64,000 nucleotides of DNA, taken from an uncultured Alteromonadaceae bacterium. GTDB lineage: Bacteria > Pseudomonadota > Gammaproteobacteria > Enterobacterales > Alteromonadaceae. Below the pieces are notes generated by a model. It was given only the letters and a program-made list of their open reading frames with translations, searched no databases and was not told where the DNA came from. The position numbers were made by a program, and so were the translations under genes. Where the stretch lies: assembly GCA_947503265.1 (NCBI GenBank), contig CANNDC010000003.1, positions 186,001 through 250,000 of the forward strand, read 5' to 3'. Below, piece by piece: positions 1 to 9,071 of the stretch. Positions within the stretch are counted from its first letter, which is position 1. The number at the start of each line of letters is the position of its first letter.

Positions 1-709
1 GTGCTGCAGGGCTCCAATCTCGAATGGACCACCATAGTTCGCGGTCAAGATCTAACTTTTTCGGGTCACGGTGATCACCAAAGAGTTCGAAGAAATCGAA
101 TTCCAAGCCATTTCCCATCGACCAGAATGCACTCGTGACCTCAGCATCAGCAGCCTTGCTTTTAATTTCGATATAGCCATAAGTAAATTCTCTGCGGCCA
201 ATGAAACAGGCTGTAGTAATGTTTTCGTGAGGTAAGGCTTCACCAAACACGGGTTTGCGAATTTCATCTGTAAACGGAAAATCTGGCTCCCAACGGGTTT
301 CCAACATTAATTTACCATCTTCAAGACGATAGTTCCTGCCAGAGAATTGTGAGGGTGCTCTGCCTTTCCAAACCCATTTTTTAGGGTCGTCAGGGTGTTT
401 GTATACGGGTTTTCCATCCTCAAACTTACCAACTATGTACCACTTATCTTCATCGATTGTGTCATCGTCAAACTCGTCGCTCACATCTGCGTTATACACC
501 CAACCACCTTCATTGTTTGGATCGGAAAACGGAAGATGAGGAAAATCAGTCGATTTTTCAGTACTGGAACTTGACTCACTTGTTACGTTAGTCGCTTTTG
601 TTTGATTGTTTTTTGCAGATTCTGAGGGCGCACATGCGGCCAAACTAAAAACGGCTATTACGCAAAGAATAGAAAGCTTTAAACCCTTGACGGTACTCGT
701 AAAAATCAT
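1..709 (-). CDS. GH16 family glycoside hydrolase, lipoprotein (3' end outside window)
   Basis: The gene reads leftwards from an ATG at 709 and stays open to base 1, giving 236 residues of an incomplete protein. The N-terminus is a lipoprotein signal (hydrophobic stretch ending SLAAC), then a Ser/Thr-rich linker. A GH16-like domain follows: the segment GLEFDFFELFG fits the family ExDxxE catalytic motif (nucleophile and acid/base Glu), shortly after AFWSMGN. GH16 includes beta-agarases, porphyranases, carrageenases and laminarinases, which cleave algal polysaccharides. Here the enzyme would sit on a membrane surface. The exact substrate cannot be told without the C-terminal half. An agarase/porphyranase-like role is inference. 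Confidence 0.8.
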   Translation of the reverse strand, partial: MIFTSTVKGLKLSILCVIAVFSLAACAPSESAKNNQTKATNVTSESSSSTEKSTDFPHLPFSDPNNEGGWVYNADVSDEFDDDTIDEDKWYIVGKFEDGKPVYKHPDDPKKWVWKGRAPSQFSGRNYRLEDGKLMLETRWEPDFPFTDEIRKPVFGEALPHENITTACFIGRREFTYGYIEIKSKAADAEVTSAFWSMGNGLEFDFFELFGDHRDPKKLDLDRELWWSIRDWSPAA

Positions 710-861
710 TGTTAACACCTGTTGTATTCTAAATTAATGTAAAGAAATTAGGGGCTAAAGTGTCAAATTAATACGTAGTACAAGGCAACTCGTCACATGG
801 AAGCTCCGAGTTGCAGTATAAAATTATCTCAATAGAGAAAGAAAGTATTTATTTCCAAAGA

Positions 862-1902
862 TCATACTTTAAATAATATAAGATGTTCTAAATCCAAATA
901 TATACCGATTGACTCACCAACTTGATGATCATGATGACTAGGCGCCAAGCACAGCACGTGAGTCTTGGTTTCAGAAGGTAACAAAAGCTCGTAGAGAATA
1001 TGCGAACCTTTAAAGGTTTTTGCTATTACCTGCGCCCGCAAGTTGCTTTCATCATCATGTAAGATATCGTCTGGCCGAACCAACACTTCGACAGCTTGGC
1101 CCACTTCAAAAGGAAACCGTTCATGTAGAATGAATCTTCCCAATTCAGTGTTGACCATGCGGTTTTCTTCTACTAAACCAGAGACAAATACACCGTTTCC
1201 AACAAAATCTGCGACAAATTTAGATGTTGGCCTATGGTACAAGTCGTATGCAGTACCCCATTGATGAAGTTCACCTTGATGCATGACACCAATCACATCT
1301 GCAATGGCAAACGCTTCATGCTGGTCATGGGTAACCATCAAAGCAGTAATCCCTTCGTGTTTTATAATACGCCTTATATGTTTGGCTAGACCTTCCCGAA
1401 GCTCCGCATCTAAATTGGCAAAAGGTTCGTCCATTAATATTAACTCAGGCTTAGGTGCCATGGCTCTTGCCAGAGCCACACGTTGCTGTTGGCCACCGGA
1501 TAGCTGGTGCGGGTATTTAGCGCCGCTGGTCTCTAATTCAACTAGGCTAAGCATTTCAGCTACCCGAGCTGAAACTTGCTCTTTATCCAAAACATGTAAA
1601 CCGAAAGCCACATTTTCTGAAACTGTGAGGTGGGGAAACAACGCGAAATCTTGGAAAACAACGGCTATTTTGCGTTTTTCGGGCGACACAGTGAAATTCT
1701 TTTCACTGACGATATTGCTTCGAATCTTTAAACTGCCCGAAGAAATTGGCTCAAACCCAGCAATTGCCCGTAATACCGTGGTTTTACCACAACCTGATGG
1801 CCCTAACAAACAACCAATTTGTCCCGCCTCAAGCGACACGCTTAAGTGATTAACAGCTCGGGTTTTTGCGTAATTTACTGAAACTGATTGCAACGCCAAC
1901 AT
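862..1902 (-). CDS. fbpC: Ferric iron ABC transporter, ATP-binding protein
   Basis: 346 residues, the length expected of FbpC/AfuC-type ATPases. Visible motifs are Walker A GPSGCGKTT (about residue 35), Q-loop VVFQDFALFPH, signature LSGGQQQRVALARA, Walker B ELILMDEPF and the switch His in VTHD. A C-terminal TOBE-like regulatory domain follows (about 240-346). It energises uptake of Fe3+ delivered by the FbpA-type binding protein through the FbpB-type permease. It is the last gene of the operon, starting 2 nt after the permease stop. AGGAG lies before the ATG. The neighbouring binding protein supports iron over other substrates of this ATPase family. Confidence 0.9.
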   Translation of the reverse strand: MLALQSVSVNYAKTRAVNHLSVSLEAGQIGCLLGPSGCGKTTVLRAIAGFEPISSGSLKIRSNIVSEKNFTVSPEKRKIAVVFQDFALFPHLTVSENVAFGLHVLDKEQVSARVAEMLSLVELETSGAKYPHQLSGGQQQRVALARAMAPKPELILMDEPFANLDAELREGLAKHIRRIIKHEGITALMVTHDQHEAFAIADVIGVMHQGELHQWGTAYDLYHRPTSKFVADFVGNGVFVSGLVEENRMVNTELGRFILHERFPFEVGQAVEVLVRPDDILHDDESNLRAQVIAKTFKGSHILYELLLPSETKTHVLCLAPSHHDHQVGESIGIYLDLEHLILFKV

Positions 1903-1904
1903 GA

Positions 1905-3572
1905 TTAGCTGTTTCTCCTAGCGCTTTTATCTAAAGCCATTGATAGTAAAATGACAGGTGCTAAACCAATGAAAACAATTGATAGAGCAGGCATGGCTGC
2001 ATCCACTAACCTTTCGTCTGATGCGTATTGATAAGCACTAACAGCCAATGTATCGAAGTTAAATGGACGCAGTATTAACGTAGCCGGCAATTCCTTGAGT
2101 ACATCAACAAAAACCAACAAAATGGCACTCAACACACTTGCTCTTAGAATCGGCAGGTGAATTTTGGTCAACACAGCCCCAGGTTTCAACCCAAGTGATC
2201 TTCCAGCATTGTCCATATTGGGTGTTATTCGCGACAAACCAGACTCAACGTTTTGCAGTGCAACCGCTAAAAACCTGACTGCATAAGCAAATATCAAGGC
2301 AAATAATGTACCTGATAAAACCAAGCCGGGCGTCCAATCCAAATAGGCTTGAGTAAAAGAATTAATCATTCGATCAGCCCAACTAAATGGAATTAATACG
2401 CCAACAGCGATTACCGTACCAGGAATCGCATATCCCATACTAACCACCTGAACTTGTGCAGTCATCATTGGATTTTTTACTAGCCGTTTTCCGTAAGCGA
2501 ATAAAAGCGCCAAAGTCACAATGACAATAGCCGCGATTGAGGCCAGCATGAATGAATTCCACAATAAAGCTAGGTAGTCAGATGAAAACCGGCTGGCAGA
2601 TGTTTCTATTGCCCACAGTAAGAGTTGATAAACCGGTAAGAAAAAACCCAGCAATGGAACGATAAGACAACCAACAAATAATGCCCCACTCTGAAATCCG
2701 GTTTTAACAATTCTCGATTCATTTTGTTTAGTTTGACTGGGTTGATAATAGCGAATTTGACGCCTAGACCATTTTTCGATCATTAACAATATTAATACTA
2801 ATGTACACAACAAAGCCGCAAGCTGAGAGGCAGCTATTTGATTACCCAAACCAAACCAGGTTCGAAAAATACCCGTGGTAAAGGTATTCACACCAAAATA
2901 TTGTACCGTTCCATAATCTGCAAATGCTTCCATCATTGCCAAAGCAGCGCCGGTAAGCAGTGCAGGCCTAGCTAACGGAAAAGCGACCTTGATAAAATGC
3001 TGCTTACCGCTGACTCCCATGCTTATACTTGCTTCTCGTAGACTTCGCGATTGTTCTGAGAATGCGGTTCTTGCCAGCATAAACACGTAAGGGTAGAGAA
3101 CGAGCGTCATAACCACGATGGCGCCACCTAAAGAACGTATTTCTGGAAACCAGTAGTCACCGTATTGCCAACCGAATAATTCGCGTAACCAAGTTTGTAA
3201 AGGCCCAGCAAAATCCAGCATTCCTGTGTATGTATAGGCAATAATATAGGCCGGCATGGCCAGCGGTAATACGACCAACCATTGCAATATTCGTCTTGCA
3301 AAGAAATCGTATCGCACAATAACCCAAGCCAATAAAGTTCCTATGATTAGGGAACCTAAACCTACTGAGACAGCAAGAACAATTGAATTTAACACATAGT
3401 CTGATAAAACAGTGTCTGCTAGATGATGCCAAATCTCGATTTGCGGATCGGCTAAACTACCATAGACTACAAGTACAGGAAGACCGAGAAGGATACTGGC
3501 TAGAAAGAGACCAGCAGAGAATGGTTCCGCCAAAAAGCCCGTTAGCTTTTTGGCGAAATTAGTGTGACTCAA
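1905..3572 (-). CDS. fbpB: Ferric iron ABC transporter, permease
   Basis: A 555-residue inner-membrane protein with two homologous permease halves, each with several hydrophobic segments and an EAA-type cytoplasmic loop (SLREASISMGVSGKQHF in the first half, NAGRSLGLKPGAV in the second). This duplicated architecture is typical of FbpB/AfuB/SfuB permeases for Fe3+. The start is TTG (complement of 3570-3572), 4 nt after the fbpA stop, with only a weak ribosome site, so translational coupling to fbpA is likely. It forms the channel used by the binding protein upstream and the ATPase downstream. Confidence 0.88.
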   Translation of the reverse strand: MSHTNFAKKLTGFLAEPFSAGLFLASILLGLPVLVVYGSLADPQIEIWHHLADTVLSDYVLNSIVLAVSVGLGSLIIGTLLAWVIVRYDFFARRILQWLVVLPLAMPAYIIAYTYTGMLDFAGPLQTWLRELFGWQYGDYWFPEIRSLGGAIVVMTLVLYPYVFMLARTAFSEQSRSLREASISMGVSGKQHFIKVAFPLARPALLTGAALAMMEAFADYGTVQYFGVNTFTTGIFRTWFGLGNQIAASQLAALLCTLVLILLMIEKWSRRQIRYYQPSQTKQNESRIVKTGFQSGALFVGCLIVPLLGFFLPVYQLLLWAIETSASRFSSDYLALLWNSFMLASIAAIVIVTLALLFAYGKRLVKNPMMTAQVQVVSMGYAIPGTVIAVGVLIPFSWADRMINSFTQAYLDWTPGLVLSGTLFALIFAYAVRFLAVALQNVESGLSRITPNMDNAGRSLGLKPGAVLTKIHLPILRASVLSAILLVFVDVLKELPATLILRPFNFDTLAVSAYQYASDERLVDAAMPALSIVFIGLAPVILLSMALDKSARRNS

Positions 3573-3576
3573 AAGC

Positions 3577-4602
3577 TTATTTCCACCCCGCCTTGTCCAT
3601 CACTTTTACCGCATTTGCGTTTAACTCTCCAACACGTTCCAATGCGATTTTCTCAGCTTTAAACTGGCCTAAGTCGGTTAACACGTTACTCCAGGCTATG
3701 CCGTCTCGAACCGGGTATTCATTGTTAGCTTCGGCATACCAAGTTTGACTTTCTTTACTAAGCAAAAATTCAAGAAGCTTTACTGCTGCTTTTTCGTTTG
3801 GTGCATGCTTTGCCATTGCGGCGCCCGAAATATTAACGTGAGTTCCCCTACCCTGTTGATTAGGCCATATCACTTTAACTTGCTCCGCAATTTTTTTATC
3901 TTGCGCATCACTGCCATTCAACATTCCAGCTAGGTAGTAAGTATTTGCAATAGCGACTTTGCATTGTCCTGCAACGAGCGCTCTGATTTGATCACGATCA
4001 CCGCCTTTGGGTGGACGAGCTAAGTTTTTGACTATTCCTTTGCTGAACTCATGCGCCGTATTCTCATCAGTTTGCTCAATTAATGCTGCAATCATTGATT
4101 GGTTGTAAATATTTGAAGAAGAGCGAATGCATATACTCGATTTCCAATTAGATTTAGTAAGATCTTCATAGCTACTGGGTAAATCGCCCTTGTAACTAGT
4201 TGTCATCATGATAGGTCTGGCTCTTAGCGTAAGTGCAAACCAATGCATGTCTTTGTCTCTTAGCTCAGCACTGACTAATTCTTTCACTTTTTTGCTGTTG
4301 AATGCCTGTGTCAAACCTTGTTGTTTAGCTCTGACCAATCTTCCAGCATCGGTAGTTAATAAAATATCGGCTGGACTAAATTCACCTTCACTCGCCATCC
4401 GAGTAATTAGTCCATCAGCTTTACCAGTAATCAAATTCACGGTAATACCAGTTTGTTCCGAAAACTTATCTAAAACAGGCTTGATCAAGGCTTCCTTTCT
4501 TGCAGAGTAGACGTTGACTTCCGCGCTATAAGCTGCACTTGCCCATAAAAATTGGAACAAAGATGTCAGAATAATCGCCGCGACAATGGGTGCTTTTTTC
4601 AT
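3577..4602 (-). CDS. fbpA: Periplasmic ferric iron-binding protein
   Basis: 341 residues with a cleavable Sec signal (hydrophobic core, cleavage near AAYSA-EV). The mature start VNVYSARKE and the pair Y222-Y223 in NTYYLAG match the FbpA/FutA class, in which adjacent tyrosines bind Fe3+. It captures ferric iron in the periplasm and hands it to FbpB/FbpC, whose genes follow directly. It is the first gene of the three-gene operon. A Fur-like box lies 51-65 nt upstream of the start codon, so iron repression is likely (inference). A related thiamine- or polyamine-binding protein is unlikely given the Tyr pair. Confidence 0.9.
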   Translation of the reverse strand: MKKAPIVAAIILTSLFQFLWASAAYSAEVNVYSARKEALIKPVLDKFSEQTGITVNLITGKADGLITRMASEGEFSPADILLTTDAGRLVRAKQQGLTQAFNSKKVKELVSAELRDKDMHWFALTLRARPIMMTTSYKGDLPSSYEDLTKSNWKSSICIRSSSNIYNQSMIAALIEQTDENTAHEFSKGIVKNLARPPKGGDRDQIRALVAGQCKVAIANTYYLAGMLNGSDAQDKKIAEQVKVIWPNQQGRGTHVNISGAAMAKHAPNEKAAVKLLEFLLSKESQTWYAEANNEYPVRDGIAWSNVLTDLGQFKAEKIALERVGELNANAVKVMDKAGWK

Positions 4603-4652
4603 AGTAAATTACTTGTATTTAATGGATTAAGATGAGCGAATTGTACTGTTAT

Positions 4653-4667
4653 TGATAATAATTCTCA
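4653..4667. promoter_or_regulatory. Fur box upstream of fbpABC
   Basis: TGATAATAATTCTCA matches the Fur 7-1-7 motif TGATAATnATTATCA at all positions but one. It lies between fbpA (starting at 4602, reading away) and the end of the GNAT gene, where the fbp promoter must be. Fur with Fe2+ normally represses such operons. The match is seen; binding is inferred. Confidence 0.8.
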
Positions 4668-4689
4668 ATAGCAATTGAGACACTACTAG

Positions 4690-5142
4690 TTAATTTGATT
4701 TACTCTCGTACATATCATAGTAGGTTGGCTTCATACCCAATTTTTGATAGGTTTTCTGCGCGACTAAATTGTCTTTTTCTACGTATAAACGATACCCGCA
4801 AACCCCGTTAGTCTGTTCAGCCAATTGTTTTACCTTTTGATATAAAGCTGAGTAAACACCCTTCCTGCGATACTCTGGCACAACGTAGACGCTTTGAATC
4901 CACCAAAAATTACCGTTTCGCCAATCACTCCACTCCAAAGTGACCATTAAACTTCCGGCAATCGTATTTTGTTGATCTTCTGCAACCAAATAAAACCCCT
5001 TATTTGGATCAGTTAATACCGCATTCACTCCCGATGAGAGGGTTTCTGAATCCAGATTTTTGCCTTCCGTTTCCAAAGCCATTGATTGGTTAAAATGCAC
5101 AATAGCGTCTAAATCAGCTTTGCTTGCTTGTCTAATTTTCAA
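4690..5142 (-). CDS. GNAT family N-acetyltransferase
   Basis: A single GNAT domain of 150 residues. The acetyl-CoA motif A is visible as VYVVPEYRRKGVYSAL, and the C-terminal part has YVEKDNLVAQKTYQKLGM, usual for small-molecule or peptide N-acetyltransferases. The frame is open to an ATG at 5229, but I prefer the TTG at 5142 because AAGAGG lies 7 nt before it and the domain starts there (LKIRQASKADLD). The 29 extra residues of the longer form look unlike family sequence. The acyl acceptor cannot be inferred. It is transcribed away from yciH. Confidence 0.8.
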   Translation of the reverse strand: MKIRQASKADLDAIVHFNQSMALETEGKNLDSETLSSGVNAVLTDPNKGFYLVAEDQQNTIAGSLMVTLEWSDWRNGNFWWIQSVYVVPEYRRKGVYSALYQKVKQLAEQTNGVCGYRLYVEKDNLVAQKTYQKLGMKPTYYDMYESKSN

Positions 5143-5282
5143 TTTAAAACCTCTTACATTTTCCTCTGCGGAAATATTTTGGCTTAATCTAGCTCGATAC
5201 TTTCTCACACAGTAGAGTATACGCAACAAAAATCTCTTTTGATTAAGGTAGTTTTTGTCTAAACTCGGGAAACATTTTTCTC

Positions 5283-5618
5283 ATGAGTAAGTGGATGAGT
5301 TTAGACAAATTAGTATACAGTACCGGGATCGGTAAGATCGATTCAAAACCCGCAAAGCAAAACGAAAAAAGATCGACAGACGGTATAGTTCGAATCAGGC
5401 GAGAAACTAAAGGTCGCAAAGGTAAAGGTGTTTGCACTATTAGTGGCGTAGACATGGACGATGCTGCTCTCAAAAAGTTATGTACCGAACTAAAAAAATC
5501 GTGTGGAACAGGTGGTTCTGTAAAGCAAGGAGTTATTGAAATTCAAGGAGATAAACGTGACAAGATTAAGGACATATTGGTAAGCAAGGGAATGACAGTA
5601 AAATTCGCTGGCGGCTAA
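5283..5618 (+). CDS. yciH: YciH/SUI1-family translation initiation factor-like protein
   Basis: 111 residues. An N-terminal LVYSTGIGKI segment is followed by a SUI1/eIF1-like fold with GVCTISGVD, LKKLCTELKKSCGTGGSVKQGVIEIQGD and a C-terminal KGMTVKFAGG. This is the bacterial YciH pattern. Family members bind the small ribosomal subunit and in E. coli affect start-site stringency; the role here is inferred by homology. ATGs at 5283 and 5295 are both possible and neither has a strong ribosome site; homologues start close to either. The double-receiver gene follows 47 nt downstream on the same strand. Confidence 0.88.
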   Translation: MSKWMSLDKLVYSTGIGKIDSKPAKQNEKRSTDGIVRIRRETKGRKGKGVCTISGVDMDDAALKKLCTELKKSCGTGGSVKQGVIEIQGDKRDKIKDILVSKGMTVKFAGG

Positions 5619-5665
5619 TTAGTGATAGTTTCCCTTTAGAAAATATTTTTCATCTAGGAGTTTCA

Positions 5666-6469
5666 ATGGACCACATATCACTATCTGATATGAACATATT
5701 GTTGGTTGAACCATCAGACACCCAACGCAAAATCATATCATCATTGTTGATCTCTGAAAATGTCGGTGAGATTGATTCAGTGTCGAGCATCACAGAAGCC
5801 AAAACTGCCCTGCGCTCTCACGCCAGTGATGTTGTTGTCAGCGCGATGTATTTTGAAGATGGGACTGGTCTAGATTTACTCAAAGATCTGAAAAACAATG
5901 ATGAGACTAAATCAATCCCATTTATGTTGGTGAGTAGCGAAAATAAGCTCGCCAAGTTGGAAGAATTTAAGCAAGCCGGTGTTGCGGCAATTTTGCCTAA
6001 ACCGTTCAAGCCAATTCATTTATCGAGGGCCCTAAAAGCATCATTAGATTTGATAAATACCCACGACTTAGATCTAGAACTTTTTGACGTCAATGACGTT
6101 CGCGTGTTGCTAGTGGATGATAGTCGACTAGCTCGCAATCATATCAGACGTGTTCTTGAAGGAATGGGCTTAAAGCGCATACAAGAAGCTGAAAATGGTG
6201 CCGATGCATTGACGTTAATCAAGAATCAATCGTTTGATATCGTCGTTACCGACTACAATATGCCTGAAATGGATGGACGAGAATTGTCTGAATTTATCCG
6301 TTTCACCCCGGAGACAGCCCATATTCCAATTATTATGGTGACCTCCGAAGCGGCCGATAGCCCGCATATGGCCAATATTCAACATACTGGGGTGAACGCC
6401 TTGTGTGATAAGCCATTTGAGGCTGAAGAAGTGCGTAGAATGCTCGCAACCTTGCTAAGTGACCATTAA
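5666..6469 (+). CDS. Response regulator with two receiver domains, the first degenerate
   Basis: 267 residues made of two CheY-like receivers and no output domain. In the first (about 9-130) the phospho-acceptor position is alanine (A60 in DVVVSAMYFEDG), and the acidic pair is reduced to EPS, although the Lys of the PKPF segment remains. The second (about 143-265) is intact: acidic pair D151-D152, acceptor D196 in DIVVTDYNMPEMDG, and the conserved Lys in DKPF. It probably works by protein contacts, the first domain as a pseudo-receiver (inference). A ribosome site TAGGAG precedes the ATG. No cognate kinase is adjacent. Confidence 0.85.
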   Translation: MDHISLSDMNILLVEPSDTQRKIISSLLISENVGEIDSVSSITEAKTALRSHASDVVVSAMYFEDGTGLDLLKDLKNNDETKSIPFMLVSSENKLAKLEEFKQAGVAAILPKPFKPIHLSRALKASLDLINTHDLDLELFDVNDVRVLLVDDSRLARNHIRRVLEGMGLKRIQEAENGADALTLIKNQSFDIVVTDYNMPEMDGRELSEFIRFTPETAHIPIIMVTSEAADSPHMANIQHTGVNALCDKPFEAEEVRRMLATLLSDH

Positions 6470-6504
6470 AAAGCAGTTTATCTGGTTGATCACTCAACTA
6501 ATCA

Positions 6505-6533
6505 TTGACAAATTCGGCATGAATTAATAGATT
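6505..6533 (+). promoter_or_regulatory. Sigma-70 promoter for pheA
   Basis: A perfect -35 TTGACA (6505-6510) is spaced 17 bp from a -10-like TAGATT (6528-6533). Transcription would start near 6540, leaving a leader of about 125 nt before pheA. No other promoter this good was seen between the regulator gene and pheA. Confidence 0.65.
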
Positions 6534-6626
6534 CAAGCCACGAATCATCTAGCTGTGTTACACAGGTACTTTTTGTTGTCTCGTTAACCTGAGTGCAGCA
6601 TGCGCGGCAAGCTTGAGCCATTCGCC

Positions 6627-6652
6627 AAACCTCCTCATCAAGGAGGTTTTTT
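6627..6652 (+). terminator. Rho-independent terminator or attenuator before pheA
   Basis: AACCTCCT and AGGAGGTT form an 8-bp stem around the loop CATCA, followed by TTTTTT. It lies downstream of the predicted pheA promoter and 14 nt before the start codon, which is the position of an attenuator. It could also end transcription from the upstream regulator gene. The AGGAGG of the stem is about 19 nt from the start codon, too far to be the ribosome site. Confidence 0.75.
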
Positions 6653-6665
6653 GTAAATCTAATTT

Positions 6666-7856
6666 GTGAAACCTATGTCAACTGAAGAACTAATTGAGCT
6701 GCGAGAAAAAATCACCGCGCTAGATAGCGAACTTTTATCCTTACTAGCGCAAAGACAAAAACTGACCAATAACGTTGCCGAAACCAAAATCCGCAATCAT
6801 ATTCCTGTCAGAGACCAAAAGCGTGAAGAGCAATTGCTTGTTCGTCTTATTAAAAAAGGCAAAGAAGTGGGACTAGATGCACATTACGTTACGCAAATTT
6901 TTCACGTGGTGATTGAAGATTCAGTTCTTAACCAACAAGCCTTGCTTGCAGAGCGAGCCAATCCAGGAAGCAGCTTACCGCTAAATAGAGTGGCGTTTTT
7001 GGGTGATAAGGGTTCATACAGTTATCTAGCAACGCAGAAGTATTTTTCTCGTCGCCCTGGTGAATTGATGGAAATGGGTTGTCAAAGCTTTGCCGAGATA
7101 ATCAATAAGGTAGAGAAGAACGAAGCCGATTACGCGGTATTGCCTATTGAAAATACAAGTTCTGGCAGTATTAACGAAGTTTATGACCAACTTCAGCACA
7201 CTAGCCTTTCCATTATTGGTGAGTTAACCCATCCGATTAAACACGCACTTCTTGTTGCTAAGCCCACCGATTTAAGCAAAATCAAAACCTTGTACGCTCA
7301 TCCTCAAGTATTTGCGCAGTGCAGTCACTTCTTAGCGGAATTGGGAAATATTGAAGTAAAACCTTGTGATAGCACCTCTGCAGCCATGATAACGGTTAAC
7401 GAAATAGATAGTGACACTGTCGCCGCAATTGGCAGTGAAGCAGGTGGTAATTTGTATGGTTTAACTGCAATCAAATCTAATTTAGCCAATCAGAAAGAAA
7501 ATCATAGTCGATTCTTTGTTGTTGCGCGCAGTGCCGTGAAAGTACCACTTCAAGTTCCTGCAAAAACAACTCTGGTTATGTCTACTGTGCAAAAATCCGG
7601 TGCCTTAGTTGAAGCCTTGTTGATACTCAAAAACAACCAAATCAACATGACAAAGTTGGAATCAAGACCCATCACTGGTAACCCGTGGGAAGAAATGTTT
7701 TACATTGATGTAGAAGGCAACATTCAAGACGGGCCTATGCAGACGGCACTTTCAGAACTAAAAGCCACAACACGCTACTTCAAAGTGTTAGGTTGTTATC
7801 CAAGCGAAGAAATAAGCCCAACGAAGGTTGCAGCGGTTAACGCATTAGCAGATTAA
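6666..7856 (+). CDS. pheA: Bifunctional chorismate mutase / prephenate dehydratase
   Basis: 396 residues, close to E. coli PheA. Three parts are visible: an AroQ-type chorismate mutase helical domain (about 8-90, LREKITALDSELLSLLAQR), a prephenate dehydratase domain (about 105-285, starting VAFLGDKGSYSY and including ENTSSG and NHSRFFVV), and a C-terminal ACT domain with the phenylalanine-binding motifs GALVEAL and LESRP. It converts chorismate to prephenate and then phenylpyruvate, with feedback inhibition by Phe expected. The start is GTG 6666 or ATG 6675; neither has a clear ribosome site. The gene faces tyrA and has its own promoter and a possible attenuator. Confidence 0.96.
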   Translation: MKPMSTEELIELREKITALDSELLSLLAQRQKLTNNVAETKIRNHIPVRDQKREEQLLVRLIKKGKEVGLDAHYVTQIFHVVIEDSVLNQQALLAERANPGSSLPLNRVAFLGDKGSYSYLATQKYFSRRPGELMEMGCQSFAEIINKVEKNEADYAVLPIENTSSGSINEVYDQLQHTSLSIIGELTHPIKHALLVAKPTDLSKIKTLYAHPQVFAQCSHFLAELGNIEVKPCDSTSAAMITVNEIDSDTVAAIGSEAGGNLYGLTAIKSNLANQKENHSRFFVVARSAVKVPLQVPAKTTLVMSTVQKSGALVEALLILKNNQINMTKLESRPITGNPWEEMFYIDVEGNIQDGPMQTALSELKATTRYFKVLGCYPSEEISPTKVAAVNALAD

Positions 7857-7923
7857 GCGCAATACAATTTGGTCGGTAGGAATTGGAAATGTCCAATTTC
7901 TCCGGCAGTTGTAATGCTTTTAC

Positions 7924-9057
7924 TCAATCGACTTTCAACACCCTGTCATCATCAGCTTTTAAAAGTAACTTCTTGCTGCTTACTAAACACTGTTTTGCAT
8001 AAGGTCCAAACCACTTCCCGATAGCAAAAAACTGTTTAACAAACTCACCCTTATTATCGTTTTCTAATAGCTGCAAAGCATCGTCAAAACGATCCCTAAA
8101 TCTTTTTAATAGACCTAGGCTCTCTTTGTTACTGAATATGATACCGGCATACAGTTCAGGGTCTTGAGCAAAGAGTCTGCCGACCATTTCCAGTTCTAAT
8201 CTGTAAATTGGTGAACTAAATGCGACTAATTGTTCAAGATTCGGATCTTCTCCAGAAAGGTGAGCTCCGTAGACGAAACTACTGAAGTGACGCATGACCT
8301 GAATAAACGCCATTGCATTATCATGGTCTTGTGCCTCACTGTGATGTAAAACGGCGCCCCATACCCGCATTTGTTCGATTAGCCATTGATACGCGTCAGG
8401 ATGACGTCCTTCACACACGACAACAACTTGCTTGACCAAACTCTGGACATCTGGGCCAAACATAGGATGTAGACCGACGACAGGTCCAGTATGCGACTTG
8501 AGCATGGCATTAAGTGGGCTCTGTTTGGTACTGGTCACATCCGCCAAAACGCAATTGGGAGGAATTAATGCGCCCAGTTTAACTATCACGTCAGTGGTTA
8601 ATTTGATTGGCACTGCCACTAATACCAAATTGGCGTTTTCAAGAATAGATTGGGCCTTAGGCCAATCATTCTGTTCTAAAATTTCGACAGCGTATCCACT
8701 TTTGTTGAACATGTTGACGAAAATCTTACCAAGCGCACCTGCCCCACCAACAACGACTATTTTTTCAATATCGTTGTTAACTTTCAGATACTGTTTATTC
8801 TGTGTAAGGTAGGACTCCCGCATTATTCTTCGCAACAAATCTTCGATCAATGCAGGCGCCACCCCTTTTTCCTCGGCTTCCAAACGGCGTTTTGCGATAA
8901 GCTCTGCTTCTCTGGACGGGACGTAGATCGGCATGCCAGTTCGACTTTTGACTTCGCCAACTTGCTGAGTCAATTCCGCTCGTTTAGCAAGAATATCGAC
9001 GAGTTGACTATCAAGGCTATCAATCTTAGTACGCAATTGGTCCAGAGAATTTTCCAT
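7924..9057 (-). CDS. tyrA: Bifunctional chorismate mutase / prephenate dehydrogenase
   Basis: 377 residues, about E. coli TyrA length. The N-terminal chorismate mutase (about 1-90, [22 protein letters not shown]) is followed by a prephenate dehydrogenase with an NAD-binding loop ([11 protein letters not shown] near 100-110) and the conserved GLHPMFGP segment. It makes 4-hydroxyphenylpyruvate for tyrosine synthesis. It lies 14 nt downstream of the DAHP synthase gene on the same strand, the same aroF-tyrA arrangement as in enterics, so co-transcription and regulation from the TyrR-like box before aroF are likely. Confidence 0.96.
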   Translation of the reverse strand: MENSLDQLRTKIDSLDSQLVDILAKRAELTQQVGEVKSRTGMPIYVPSREAELIAKRRLEAEEKGVAPALIEDLLRRIMRESYLTQNKQYLKVNNDIEKIVVVGGAGALGKIFVNMFNKSGYAVEILEQNDWPKAQSILENANLVLVAVPIKLTTDVIVKLGALIPPNCVLADVTSTKQSPLNAMLKSHTGPVVGLHPMFGPDVQSLVKQVVVVCEGRHPDAYQWLIEQMRVWGAVLHHSEAQDHDNAMAFIQVMRHFSSFVYGAHLSGEDPNLEQLVAFSSPIYRLELEMVGRLFAQDPELYAGIIFSNKESLGLLKRFRDRFDDALQLLENDNKGEFVKQFFAIGKWFGPYAKQCLVSSKKLLLKADDDRVLKVD

Positions 9058-9071
9058 GGTCTAGCTACCTT

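Noticed and set aside
785..814. GCAACTCG/CGAGTTGC inverted repeat after fbpC
   Set aside because: 8-bp stem but a 14-nt loop and no T run; not counted as a terminator.
1283..1849. Open frame of 188 codons opposite fbpC
   Set aside because: Shadow of fbpC; no family features and no ribosome site.
6553..6565. CTGTGTTACACAG palindrome in the pheA leader
   Set aside because: Resembles neither a TyrR nor a CRP site closely; may be chance or a leader hairpin.
6609..6659. Short frame MRGKLEPFAKPPHQGGFL across the pheA terminator
   Set aside because: It lies over the hairpin and has only two Phe codons, so it is not a convincing leader peptide.
7881..7898. AATTGG/CCAATT hairpin between pheA and tyrA
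   Set aside because: Short AT-rich stem without a T run; too weak to call a terminator.
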